From contig JANRIG010000030.1 of the NCBI GenBank assembly GCA_033765235.1, forward strand, positions 1 through 64,000: a stretch of DNA of 64,000 nucleotides, in the 5' to 3' direction. The position numbers and the translations under genes are program-made. Shown in pieces: positions 43,153 through 51,904 of the stretch (positions are counted from its first letter, which is position 1; every line of letters begins with the position of its first letter). The DNA comes from JANRIG01 sp033765235 (lineage in GTDB: Bacteria; Bacteroidota; Bacteroidia; Cytophagales; UBA9547). The notes under the pieces were generated by a model. The model saw only the letters and a list, made by a program, of their open reading frames with translations, made no database searches and was not told the DNA's origin.

Positions 43153-45297
43153 ATGAACGATACAGATAAAAACAAAATAATTGACCTCATACAAGCAGGC
43201 GAAAAACTCCCCAAAGAATACATCTATAAACTTTTCGCTGACGAAGAAGATGTATTTCTTTTTTGGAACGGAAGAAAAGAAGAGGTTACCAATATTGCAT
43301 TACCATTTCACAGTATTGAACATATTGACGAGCCAAGAAAAGAAGCCAAAAAAGCAGGAGACAACTTCTCCATGTTTGAAACCGATTTCAGAGGCAGGCA
43401 ACTAAAGGGCTGGACAAACAAACTAATATGGGGTGATAATAAATTGATACTTTCCTCATTGGCAAATGGCCCTATTCGTGATGAAATAGAAAAAGAAGGC
43501 GGTTTAAAACTCATCTACATTGACCCACCCTTTGCCGTTGGTGCTGACTTCGGTTTTGACATTCAAATAGGTAGTGAAACTGCACAAAAGAAACAAAGCA
43601 TAATCGAAGAAATTGCCTACCGAGATACTTGGGGAAAAGGTATTTCTTCTTATCTCTCAATGATGTATGAGAGATTGAAGTTGATGCATAACCTTTTGGC
43701 CGAGGATGGGAGTATGTATGTTCACGTTGATGGTAGAGTAAGTAGCTATTTAAAATTAGTTTTGGATGATATTTTTGGTACAGACAATTTAGTAAATCAA
43801 ATTGCTTGGTATTACAGAAGATGGAATATTGCAGGAAATGCTTTTGCGAAAAACTGGGATACAATTTTTTATTATTCAAAATCAAAAGGCAAACACATTT
43901 TTAATCAACAATATATTCCTAAATCTGATAAATCTTCAGGAGATGGCAAGGCTTGGGTAAGTGTTATTGGTGAAGATGGTGTAAGACGTTCAACATTAAC
44001 TGACGAAATTTCAAAAGGTGTCCCAATGCCTGATATGTGGGAAATTTCAATGATTAATCCAGTAGGCAATGAACGTGTGGGCTACCCCACCCAAAAACCC
44101 GAAGCACTTCTCGAACGCATCATCAAAGCAAGTAGCAATGAAGGCGATTTAATTGCCGACTTCTTTTGTGGTAGCGGAACAACAGCAGCAGTAGCAGAAA
44201 AATTAGGGCGTAAATGGATTACAACAGACTTAGGAAGATTTTCAGTTCACACAGCACGAAAACGTTTAATTGGTGTTCAAAGAGAGTTACAAGAAAGCGG
44301 AAAAGATTTTAGGGCTTTTGAATTGCTCAACCTTGGTAAATATGAACGCCAGTTTTTTATGGACGACCTTACCAACGGTAAACGCAAAGCCAAAGAAGAT
44401 TTATATGTTGATTTAATTTTAGAAGCCTACAAAGCCAAACGAATAGACGGTCACGCAACATTACACGGAAGCAAAGCAGGACGTTTTGTAAATGTTGGTC
44501 CTTTGGATGTGCCGGTAACGCAAAGCCGTTTGATGGATATTTTTGAAGAATGCCGCACCAAACTTTATACCCAAGTTGATGTGTTGGGCTTTGAATTTGA
44601 AATGGGACTTACGCCACAATTTATCCAAGAGCTTAAAGAGAAAGGCGTTTCTGTAACACTTAAATACATTCCCAAAGATGTATTTGATAAACGAGCCGTT
44701 GAAAAAGGACAAGTGAAATTCTTTGATGTAGCTTACCTTAACACCAAAGAAAAAGTAAAAGGCAAATCCATTACAATTGAACTTACCGACTTTGTAACTC
44801 ACTACACCCAAGACGATATTGAAGAACTACAGCAAACCATGAGAGCAGGAAGTAAAGTAGTCATTGAAGACGGTCAAATTTTCAAAATTGAAAAAGATAA
44901 AAACGGAATCATCACCCGCACCGTTCTAACCAAAAATTGGTTTGATTGGATTGACTATTGGGCCATAGATTTTGATTATGAAAGCAAAAAAGAAATCATA
45001 AAAATACCGTCAGGATTAGGATTCGCAGGATTAAAAGATGAAAAGATTAAGAATACCGAAATCGAAAAAATCCTACCATCCACTAATCCCACAAATCCTA
45101 ATGCAGACATTGAGTATTGGACAGGCAATTATATTTTTGAAAACGAGTGGCAAAGTTTCCGTACCAAGCAAAACCCAACCCTAGAGTTTACTAGTATTTC
45201 GCATCAATATCCAAAAGAAGGTAAATATAAAGTGATGGTAAAAGTGGTTGACATTTTAGGAATTGACACAAGTAAAATAATTGAAGTGGTAATATAG
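43153..45297 (+). CDS. Type III site-specific DNA methyltransferase, Mod subunit
   Basis: 714 residues from ATG at 43153; an ATG at 43129 lies inside a repeat element and adds only eight residues. It provides specificity and adenine methylation for the type III system. Catalytic motif IV reads IDPPF near residue 122 (DPPY is the usual form), and the AdoMet motif I reads DFFCGSGTTAAVA near residue 335; IV before I is the beta-class order. Between them lies the target recognition domain (about 150-310, YYRRWNIAGNAFAKNW onward). The C-terminal region holds the Res-binding part, VIEDGQIFKIEK, WFDWIDYWAIDFDYESKKEI and YWTGNYIFENEWQSFRTK. A palindromic element copy is inserted in frame between those last two segments. 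Confidence 0.92.
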   Translation: MNDTDKNKIIDLIQAGEKLPKEYIYKLFADEEDVFLFWNGRKEEVTNIALPFHSIEHIDEPRKEAKKAGDNFSMFETDFRGRQLKGWTNKLIWGDNKLILSSLANGPIRDEIEKEGGLKLIYIDPPFAVGADFGFDIQIGSETAQKKQSIIEEIAYRDTWGKGISSYLSMMYERLKLMHNLLAEDGSMYVHVDGRVSSYLKLVLDDIFGTDNLVNQIAWYYRRWNIAGNAFAKNWDTIFYYSKSKGKHIFNQQYIPKSDKSSGDGKAWVSVIGEDGVRRSTLTDEISKGVPMPDMWEISMINPVGNERVGYPTQKPEALLERIIKASSNEGDLIADFFCGSGTTAAVAEKLGRKWITTDLGRFSVHTARKRLIGVQRELQESGKDFRAFELLNLGKYERQFFMDDLTNGKRKAKEDLYVDLILEAYKAKRIDGHATLHGSKAGRFVNVGPLDVPVTQSRLMDIFEECRTKLYTQVDVLGFEFEMGLTPQFIQELKEKGVSVTLKYIPKDVFDKRAVEKGQVKFFDVAYLNTKEKVKGKSITIELTDFVTHYTQDDIEELQQTMRAGSKVVIEDGQIFKIEKDKNGIITRTVLTKNWFDWIDYWAIDFDYESKKEIIKIPSGLGFAGLKDEKIKNTEIEKILPSTNPTNPNADIEYWTGNYIFENEWQSFRTKQNPTLEFTSISHQYPKEGKYKVMVKVVDILGIDTSKIIEVVI
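45009..45108. repeat. Palindromic element, copy 3, in frame inside mod
   Basis: Outer arms GTCAGGATTAGGATT (45009-45023) and AATCCTAATGCAGAC (45094-45108), inverted with two mismatches in 15. It has the same arms and similar length (100 bases) as copies 1 (85) and 2 (92). It is read through without a stop and adds about 33 residues (SGLGFAGLKDEKIKNTEIEK then ILPSTNPTNPNADI) at about residues 619-652. Confidence 0.85.
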
Positions 45298-45368
45298 TCA
45301 AAAAAGATATCATACAACATCAATGTAGCAGGATATAACTATTCCACTTCCTACTTTTTGCTACATAA

Positions 45369-45400
45369 TTTGGGCAATATAAAATGTACACTTATATTTG
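45369..45400 (+). promoter_or_regulatory. hppA promoter, TTTG-N20-TATATTTG
   Basis: A complete Bacteroidota promoter: -33 TTTG (45369-45372), 20-base spacer, -7 TATATTTG (45393-45400), giving a leader of roughly 40 bases to the ATG at 45448. Confidence 0.7.
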
Positions 45401-45447
45401 CGTCCCAAATTTCAAAAGAACGTTTTTAAGATTATTAACCATTATTT

Positions 45448-47613
45448 ATGCATTTCTTATTTTACCTCATTCCCGCTATTGGCATACTTTCATTGCTTTA
45501 CGCATTCATAATATCCGGTTGGATATCAAAACAAGATGCCGGCGATGACAAAATGAAGACCATAGCAACCTACATATCCGAAGGGGCTATGGCATTTCTC
45601 AAAGCAGAGTACAAGGTGCTTTCCTACTTTGCCATCATTACCATGATACTATTGCTCATATTGGGCTTTTCTAACCACAATTCGCACCCTGTCATAGCAG
45701 GTTCGTTTTTGGTGGGGGCAGTATTTTCTGCACTAGCAGGGTTTATAGGCATGAGGGTAGCTACCATGGCCAATGTGCGCACCGCTCAGGCAGCCAAAAC
45801 CAGCCTTTCCAAAGCCCTTGACGTGTCTTTCAAAGGAGGCAGTGTCATGGGTATGGGGGTAGCAGGGCTTGCAGTGCTGGGGTTAGGCACCTTATTCATC
45901 ATTTTTTATTATTCTTTTGTAAATGGGGCTGCGCCCAATGGCGAAGAAATGGAGCGTGCCATAGAAGTACTCACAGGCTTTTCGCTGGGAGCTGAGAGCA
46001 TAGCACTATTTGCCAGAGTAGGCGGAGGCATATATACAAAAGCAGCAGACGTAGGTGCCGACCTGGTAGGCAAAGTAGAAGCAGGCATACCTGAAGACGA
46101 CCCTCGCAACCCGGCCACCATAGCTGATAACGTGGGCGACAATGTGGGCGATGTAGCAGGCATGGGTGCCGACCTTTTCGGTTCTTATGTAGCCACTGTG
46201 CTGGCCACCATGGTACTCGGCAGAGAAACATTTGCCAATGACAATTTTGGAGGCATGTCACCTATGCTGGTGCCTATGCTCATAGCAGGCTTGGGTATCA
46301 TATTCTCTATGGCAGGCACACTTTTTGTAAAAGTAAAAGAAGGTGGCGATGTACAAAAAGCCCTCAACACAGGCAATTGGGTGTCTATCATACTCACAGC
46401 ACTGGTAGCATTCATAGTGGTAAAATACGTGATGCCGGACACACTCACACTCAGAGGCACCACCTTCACTTCCACAGGAGTATATTTGGCAATAGTGACA
46501 GGGCTTATAGTAGGTGCTTTGATTAGTATCATCACAGAGTACTATTGCAGCATGGGCAAGCCTCCTGTACTCAGCATCATACGCCAGTCATCTACAGGCC
46601 ATGCCACCAATATCATAGCAGGGTTGAGCGTGGGCATGATGTCTACCGCCATGCCTATGATAGTGATGGCAGCCGGCATATACATATCTTATATGTTTGC
46701 AGGCATTTATGGAGTGTCTATAGCTGCCGCCGGTATGATGGCTACCACAGGCATGCAGCTTGCCATAGATGCTTTTGGACCTATAGCCGACAATGCCGGA
46801 GGCATAGCAGAGATGAGTCACCTGCCTGCAGAGGTGCGTGAAAGAACAGATATATTAGATGCCGTAGGCAATACCACAGCAGCTACAGGCAAGGGGTTTG
46901 CCATAGCCTCGGCTGCACTTACTTCACTGGCATTATTTGCTGCATTTGTAGGACTTGCAGGTATCAATTCTATAGATATATACAAGGCAGAAGTGCTTTC
47001 AGGTCTTTTTATTGGAGGCATGATACCGTTTGTATTTTCTGCAATGGCTATAAGTGCAGTAGGCAGAGCCGCCATGAGCATGGTAGAGGAGGTAAGAAGG
47101 CAATTCAGAGAGATACCCGGCATCATGGAAGGCACAGGCAAGCCTGAATACGATAAGTGTGTAGCCATATCTACCAATGCAGCCATCAAAGAAATGATAC
47201 TGCCCGGAGCTTTGGCCATATTGTCGCCATTAGTAGTAGGTTTTGCTTTTGGACCTGAAGTATTAGGAGGCATGCTCGCAGGAGTCACAGTATCAGGGGT
47301 GCTTATGGCAATATTCCAAAGTAATGCAGGTGGTGCATGGGACAATGCCAAAAAATCATTTGAAAAAGGGGTAGTGATAAATGGGCAAACCTATTATAAA
47401 AAATCTGAACCTCACAAAGCAGCTGTGACCGGCGACACCGTAGGCGACCCATTCAAAGATACTTCTGGACCTTCTATGAACATACTTATCAAGCTCATGA
47501 GCATAGTATCGCTGGTGATAGCCCCGTCTCTAAAACAGTTGCATGTAGATGGCAAATCGGGGCTTGCAGATACCAAAAGTATTGAAAATATAGTGAAAAC
47601 GCCCTTGAAATAA
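45448..47613 (+). CDS. hppA: Membrane-bound ion-translocating pyrophosphatase
   Basis: 721 residues, about 16 hydrophobic helices. Couples pyrophosphate hydrolysis to H+ or Na+ transport across the inner membrane. The substrate site reads DVGADLVGKVEAGIPEDDPR and NVGDNVGDVAGMGADLFGSY. The C-terminal signature is GDTVGDPFKDTSGPSMNILI. GNTTAATGKGFAIASAALTS shows Ala where K+-independent enzymes have Lys (GNTTKA), so a K+-dependent enzyme is expected from family knowledge. Whether it pumps Na+ or H+ cannot be read from this alone. The gene has its own promoter and starts 150 bases after the mod stop. The start ATG gives the conserved hydrophobic N-terminus. Confidence 0.96.
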   Translation: MHFLFYLIPAIGILSLLYAFIISGWISKQDAGDDKMKTIATYISEGAMAFLKAEYKVLSYFAIITMILLLILGFSNHNSHPVIAGSFLVGAVFSALAGFIGMRVATMANVRTAQAAKTSLSKALDVSFKGGSVMGMGVAGLAVLGLGTLFIIFYYSFVNGAAPNGEEMERAIEVLTGFSLGAESIALFARVGGGIYTKAADVGADLVGKVEAGIPEDDPRNPATIADNVGDNVGDVAGMGADLFGSYVATVLATMVLGRETFANDNFGGMSPMLVPMLIAGLGIIFSMAGTLFVKVKEGGDVQKALNTGNWVSIILTALVAFIVVKYVMPDTLTLRGTTFTSTGVYLAIVTGLIVGALISIITEYYCSMGKPPVLSIIRQSSTGHATNIIAGLSVGMMSTAMPMIVMAAGIYISYMFAGIYGVSIAAAGMMATTGMQLAIDAFGPIADNAGGIAEMSHLPAEVRERTDILDAVGNTTAATGKGFAIASAALTSLALFAAFVGLAGINSIDIYKAEVLSGLFIGGMIPFVFSAMAISAVGRAAMSMVEEVRRQFREIPGIMEGTGKPEYDKCVAISTNAAIKEMILPGALAILSPLVVGFAFGPEVLGGMLAGVTVSGVLMAIFQSNAGGAWDNAKKSFEKGVVINGQTYYKKSEPHKAAVTGDTVGDPFKDTSGPSMNILIKLMSIVSLVIAPSLKQLHVDGKSGLADTKSIENIVKTPLK

Positions 47614-47643
47614 AAATTAGTAGCCTTTTTCACCAAAGAATAA

Positions 47644-47651
47644 TATATTTG
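47644..47651 (+). promoter_or_regulatory. Bacteroidota -7 promoter element (TATATTTG)
   Basis: TATATTTG fits TAnnTTTG 41 bases before the ATG at 47693. A TTTG -33 element is not evident. Confidence 0.45.
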
Positions 47652-47692
47652 TTTGATTAATATATCACGTTTGTGGTTAGATTAATTTAGTA

Positions 47693-48508
47693 ATGTCTCG
47701 TAAAATTGAACCTATATTATATTTTTACCCTAAAATTTTATTTAGCAGTTCACTTAATGGTTTGGTATTCGACTTTGTATCTACAGTAGATATAATATTT
47801 GAACTAAATCCTAAGGCAAATTTTTTACAACAATTACAAAAAGAATACTCCAAATATACTCAATGGTATGAAAATTTTGTAAAATCTCAACCCAATGATA
47901 TAGAAGCAGACGGGCATCTGTATATTTCTGCACATAAATTTATAGAATTTTTGAACCTTATAAATTCTGTAAAAAGCAATGAACTCACTCAATGGCTTTG
48001 CAATCTTTATGTCAACAATACATTGCTCCGCAAAAACACTTACCCATTAGTGCAATCTTTTTTTGACGGCAGTCCGCAAGCTATGAAATACAATATACGA
48101 AAGTTATATGAATATCAAGTGCATTATGAGAATGATAGTAAATACAACACTACATTGCTAGAAGGTATATTGTGGTACACCATTACAATTATAGTAAATA
48201 AAAGTACCAAAAAATACAAAACTGAGATTGGCGAAAAAGAATACATGAGTCAGTTGAAGTCAGAAAAAAAACCTAAGTTTACACCTGTAAAGGCACCTCC
48301 AATACCTACTTTATACGACGATTTATCTAAAGAAGAAAAACTCGAAATTTTTTACAAAAAACTCAATAAAACTCGTCATTGGTCTAAAACCATGAATATT
48401 AAAATGTCAATAGATAATTTTATGATAAACAAAATAAATCAAATGAACATACAATCAGATGATTTTGAAAAAAAAACCATAGCTAAGAAAAAATATAACA
48501 GGTCATGA
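47693..48508 (+). CDS. Hypothetical protein, cytoplasmic
   Basis: 271 residues, no signal peptide and no clear transmembrane segment. It is rich in aromatic and Lys/Asn residues and looks largely helical; the C-terminus is basic (SDDFEKKTIAKKKYNRS). I do not recognise a family. The last four bases overlap the start of the next gene (ATGA), so the two are translated together. It could be a small partner of the GNAT-like protein. The strong AT-richness matches the host rather than the RM cassette. Confidence 0.7.
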   Translation: MSRKIEPILYFYPKILFSSSLNGLVFDFVSTVDIIFELNPKANFLQQLQKEYSKYTQWYENFVKSQPNDIEADGHLYISAHKFIEFLNLINSVKSNELTQWLCNLYVNNTLLRKNTYPLVQSFFDGSPQAMKYNIRKLYEYQVHYENDSKYNTTLLEGILWYTITIIVNKSTKKYKTEIGEKEYMSQLKSEKKPKFTPVKAPPIPTLYDDLSKEEKLEIFYKKLNKTRHWSKTMNIKMSIDNFMINKINQMNIQSDDFEKKTIAKKKYNRS

Positions 48509-49674
48509 GCATGCGACTAATCGAAGTTACTTTGCCGGAGCACAAAAAGCAATTTTTACACTTTCCTATCACGTTATACAAAAATGAACCCCGTTGGCTG
48601 CGCCCATTGGATAAAGATGTGCAGCAAGTATTTGACCCTAATGAAAACAAATTTTTCAAGCACGGCGAGTGTACCCGCTGGATACTGAAAAACTCTCAGA
48701 ATGAGACTATTGGCAGAGTAGCTGCATTCATTAATAATAAAACAGCCTCAGCTACCGAGTACAAAACAGGTGGTTTGGGATTTTTTGACTGTATAGATGA
48801 CTATGAAGCAGCAAAAGTGCTTTTTGATGCATGCAAAAAGTGGAATATGGACAGAGGTATGGAGGCCATGGATGGTCCTATCAACTTTGGGGAGCGCGAC
48901 AAATGGTGGGGTTGTTTAGTAGATGGTTTTGAACTGGAGCCCAACTATTGCATGCCTTACAATTTTAGCTATTACAAAAATCTTTTTGAAAATTTTGGAT
49001 TTAAAAATTATTTTGAGCAATATACCTATAGCATGCCTGTGCAAACAGTGATGCCTGAAATATACCAACAAAAAGCAGATAGGATAGCACGAAATCCATT
49101 ATATAGTTTTAAGCATTTTGATAAAAAACAGCTTGAAAAATTTTCGGACGACTTTTTGTATGTATATAATAAAGCATGGAGCAAACATGATGGCGTGAGG
49201 GGGATGAACAAAGCACATGCCATGATTATGTTTAAGAAAATATACCAAATATTGGACGAAGAAATAATATGGTTTGCTTATTATGAAAATGAGCCATGTG
49301 GTTTTTTTATCATGATACCCGAGCTAAACCAAATATTTAAACACTTGAACGGTAAGTTAGACTGGATAGGGAAGATAAAATTTGTATATCACCAGTGGAT
49401 GCACACCTGCAAAAAAATGTTTGGTGTAGCATTTGGCATCATTCCGGAGCATCAAGGCAAAGGCTTAGAAGGCGCCATAGTAATGGCTGCTGCAAAAATT
49501 GTGCAGCCCAAAGCCAGGTACGACATATTTGAAATGAACTGGATTGGAGATTTTAACCCAAAAATGATACATTTAATAGAGCAAGTAGGTGCTCATGTAG
49601 TAAAAACACATATAACATACAGGTATATATTTGATACAAACAAACCATTTTCACGCGCCAAAGTGATACACTGA
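48505..49674 (+). CDS. GNAT-like N-acetyltransferase family protein (YghO type)
   Basis: 389 residues. The conserved stretch DGPINFGERDKWWGCLVDGF and the preceding N-terminal text PHFPITLYKNEPRWLRPLDK-like region belong to a widely conserved but functionally undefined family placed in the GNAT superfamily. Near residues 310-330 FGIIPEHQGKGLEGAIVMAA gives the acetyl-CoA-binding (Q/R-x-x-G-x-G/A) motif, and ARYDIFEMNWIGDFNPKMI carries the C-terminal half of the fold. The acyl acceptor is unknown. Start ATG overlaps the preceding stop by four bases. Confidence 0.75.
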   Translation: MSMRLIEVTLPEHKKQFLHFPITLYKNEPRWLRPLDKDVQQVFDPNENKFFKHGECTRWILKNSQNETIGRVAAFINNKTASATEYKTGGLGFFDCIDDYEAAKVLFDACKKWNMDRGMEAMDGPINFGERDKWWGCLVDGFELEPNYCMPYNFSYYKNLFENFGFKNYFEQYTYSMPVQTVMPEIYQQKADRIARNPLYSFKHFDKKQLEKFSDDFLYVYNKAWSKHDGVRGMNKAHAMIMFKKIYQILDEEIIWFAYYENEPCGFFIMIPELNQIFKHLNGKLDWIGKIKFVYHQWMHTCKKMFGVAFGIIPEHQGKGLEGAIVMAAAKIVQPKARYDIFEMNWIGDFNPKMIHLIEQVGAHVVKTHITYRYIFDTNKPFSRAKVIH

Positions 49675-49764
49675 TAGAAATAACATTTATCAAAAAAATA
49701 TTTTCACTTAACTACCATTGAAGTACATATAATTTATTGTTTTTCAGTGAGTTAATTTTAAGTT

Positions 49765-49799
49765 TAATGTCACATTGAGCCTGTCGAAATGTGACATTA
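49765..49799. repeat. Dispersed palindrome, TAATGTCACATT / AATGTGACATTA
   Basis: A 12-bp perfect stem (49765-49776 and 49788-49799) with an 11-base loop GAGCCTGTCGA. The core TGTCA...TGAG..TGTCGAA resembles the palindromic intergenic repeat found in many Bacteroidota genomes. It lies between two convergent genes (GNAT-like gene and gmd). Confidence 0.75.
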
Positions 49800-49808
49800 T
49801 TGCTTATG

Positions 49809-49832
49809 CTTCGATAAACTCAGCTTGACATT
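49809..49832. repeat. Second, inverted and diverged copy of the palindrome
   Basis: cttcgataaactcagcttga followed by catt; its complement keeps TGTCA...CTGAG..TATCGAAG, so this is a half copy in reverse orientation ten bases after the first. Confidence 0.6.
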
Positions 49833-49960
49833 AACAGGGGTCAACTATATTTGACTTTTTTGTATAAAATTTAACCCTCAGTCTGTGACATGTGCATCCA
49901 ATAAAAGTACAATATTTGTTTATGAGCAAAAAAGTGTTTACGGCAGGTAATAAAGATGCT

Positions 49961-51025
49961 TTATTTTTCTACTGCTTTCAGGTCTGCGGCTACCATCTCT
50001 TGTACTAAGCTTTTGAGGTTGTATTGTGGCTCCCATCCTAGTATTTTTTTGGCTTTGGCAGGGTCGCCTATGAGTAGCTCTACTTCTGTAGGTCTAAAAT
50101 ATTCTTTGTCTACACACACCACCTCTTTGCCCGCAGGTATTTGATACCGTGGATTTGTACATTTAGCTACATATCCTTTTTCATTTTTGCCTGTGCCTTT
50201 ATAGGCTATCTCTATGCCACATTCTGCAAAAGCCATTGATACAAAATCGCGCACATTGGTAGTAATACCTGTGGCTATCACAAAGTCGTCGGGGTTAGGT
50301 TGTTGCAATATGAGCCACATAGCCTGTACATAGTCTTTGGCATGACCCCAGTCGCGCTTGGCATCAAGGTTGCCAAGATATAATTTTTCTTGCTGGCCAT
50401 TCACCATTTTGGCCACTGCCATAGTGATTTTTCGTGTTACAAATGTTTCTCCTCTTCGTGGGCTTTCATGGTTGAATAATATGCCATTACACACATACAT
50501 GTTATAGGCCTCACGATAGTTTACAGATATCCAGTAGGCATACATTTTGGATACTGCATATGGTGAGCGCGGGTAAAATGGGGTAGTTTCTTTCTGAGGT
50601 ATCTCTTGCACTAAGCCATAGAGCTCTGAGGTAGAAGCTTGATATATTTTTGTTTTTTGGGTCATTCCCAGAAGCCTTACTGCCTCTAATATCCTAAGAG
50701 TACCCAGTGCATCTACATTGGCTGTATATTCAGGAGTTTCAAAGCTTACTTTCACATGCGATTGTGCGGCAAGGTTATATATTTCATCGGGTTGTACTTC
50801 TTGAATGATTCTGATGATATTGGTAGAGTCTGTAAGGTCGCCATAATGTAGCTTAAATTTTACGCCTTCTTCATGAAAGTCGCGGTATAGGTGGTCTATA
50901 CGCTCAGTATTGAAGCTGGATGAGCGCCTTTTGATACCATGTACTTCGTAGCCTTTGGTGAGCAATAGTTCGGCTAAGTATGCACCGTCTTGTCCGGTGA
51001 TGCCTGTGATGAGAGCAGTTTTCAA
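49961..51025 (-). CDS. gmd: GDP-mannose 4,6-dehydratase
   Basis: 354 residues. Converts GDP-mannose to GDP-4-keto-6-deoxymannose, the precursor of GDP-fucose and other deoxysugars for capsule or glycoprotein glycans. The Rossmann motif is GITGQDGAYLAELL, and TSELYG plus SPYAVSKMYAYW carry the catalytic triad elements; NHESPRRGETFVTRKI is a Gmd signature. Expected length is about 370. No fcl/wcaG neighbour is seen. A full TTTG-N20-TATTTTTG promoter sits inside the end of the upstream anti-sigma gene. Confidence 0.96.
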   Translation of the reverse strand: MKTALITGITGQDGAYLAELLLTKGYEVHGIKRRSSSFNTERIDHLYRDFHEEGVKFKLHYGDLTDSTNIIRIIQEVQPDEIYNLAAQSHVKVSFETPEYTANVDALGTLRILEAVRLLGMTQKTKIYQASTSELYGLVQEIPQKETTPFYPRSPYAVSKMYAYWISVNYREAYNMYVCNGILFNHESPRRGETFVTRKITMAVAKMVNGQQEKLYLGNLDAKRDWGHAKDYVQAMWLILQQPNPDDFVIATGITTNVRDFVSMAFAECGIEIAYKGTGKNEKGYVAKCTNPRYQIPAGKEVVCVDKEYFRPTEVELLIGDPAKAKKILGWEPQYNLKSLVQEMVAADLKAVEK

Positions 51026-51056
51026 ATTGTATATTTATCTTAAAGAAATAAAGTCA

Positions 51057-51088
51057 CAAAAATATCATATTATACGTTACCCATCAAA
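51057..51088 (-). promoter_or_regulatory. gmd promoter, TTTG-N20-TATTTTTG (minus strand)
   Basis: On the minus strand TATTTTTG (complement of 51057-51064) and TTTG (complement of 51085-51088) are 20 bases apart, and the ATG of gmd is about 32 bases beyond the -7 element. The -33 part lies in the last codons of the anti-sigma gene. Confidence 0.65.
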
Positions 51089-51900
51089 AAAATTTGTTGC
51101 ATATCAGGTACTGCACTACCGCCTACTTGTTCAAGTGATATGGCAAATGCCTGAGCATTGGCAAATGGTTTCATATTTATTACCAAGTTATTGGTCAAAT
51201 TTAATGGTATTAGTCCTGCATCTATAGGTTTTCCGTTTACCATAGCCCATAGTTGATACTGCTTTTGCGATGGCAACTCAGGTATATTTTTTATTTTGAT
51301 ATTTACCTCTCCTGTATTTGTGTTCCAACACACAATGGCTATTGCATCAGGTGCATTAGGTGTGCCTGAGAGTTGTATTACTTTGTTGCCGGGCTTGGCC
51401 AATATTTGGTTTTCTATATTTATTTTTTCGTAATTGGTTTTATAAATGGTGTTTTGCAGCGATAGGTATTCTGTTTTTGTTTTATATTCTGTGAGTGCCT
51501 GCTCGGCAGATTTGCGACTATCATATTGCTTATAAGCAAAAAATACACTTGAGGCAAGTATGAGATAGGTGGCTGCAATGGTGTAGGGGTGGTTCCAGAA
51601 GTTTGGCAGTGTTTGGTCAAGTATGGTTTGTGCTTTGTGTGATATGAGCTCTATCATGTGTGCTTCTTGCTGCTCTTTTTCTGAATATTTATCAAAAATT
51701 TTATTTTTAAGGTTAGCATCAGGCTTTTGCTCTGTAATCAGAGATAAACTTTCTATGCCGGCTTGTATGGCAAGTAACTCTTGCTTTACAGCTTCATCTT
51801 CATTTACCATTTTTTCTACCAGCACACACTCTTCTTTTGAAGCCATATCTAGCACATAAAGTTCTAAAAGTCCTGATTCTATAATTTCGTTTTTATTCAT
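51070..51900 (-). CDS. Anti-sigma factor, RskA/DUF type
   Basis: 276 residues. N-terminal cytoplasmic zinc-free anti-sigma-like part (ELYVLDMASKEECVLVEKMV), one transmembrane helix near residues 108-125 (YTIAATYLILASSVFFAYK), a short coiled coil, and an extracytoplasmic RskA-like domain (GEVNIKIKNIPELPSQKQYQ, LWAMVNGKPIDAGL, AFAISLEQVGGS). It would hold the adjacent ECF sigma factor at the membrane. Its start is 4 bases after the sigma stop, so the two are translated together. Confidence 0.9.
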   Translation of the reverse strand: MNKNEIIESGLLELYVLDMASKEECVLVEKMVNEDEAVKQELLAIQAGIESLSLITEQKPDANLKNKIFDKYSEKEQQEAHMIELISHKAQTILDQTLPNFWNHPYTIAATYLILASSVFFAYKQYDSRKSAEQALTEYKTKTEYLSLQNTIYKTNYEKINIENQILAKPGNKVIQLSGTPNAPDAIAIVCWNTNTGEVNIKIKNIPELPSQKQYQLWAMVNGKPIDAGLIPLNLTNNLVINMKPFANAQAFAISLEQVGGSAVPDMQQIFLMGNV

Positions 51901-51904
51901 TTTT

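Noticed and set aside
46818..47351. 177-codon minus-strand ORF inside hppA
   Set aside because: It lies wholly antisense to a conserved gene and its translation is low-complexity Ala/Pro/Thr/Met text, the usual shadow of a membrane protein gene.
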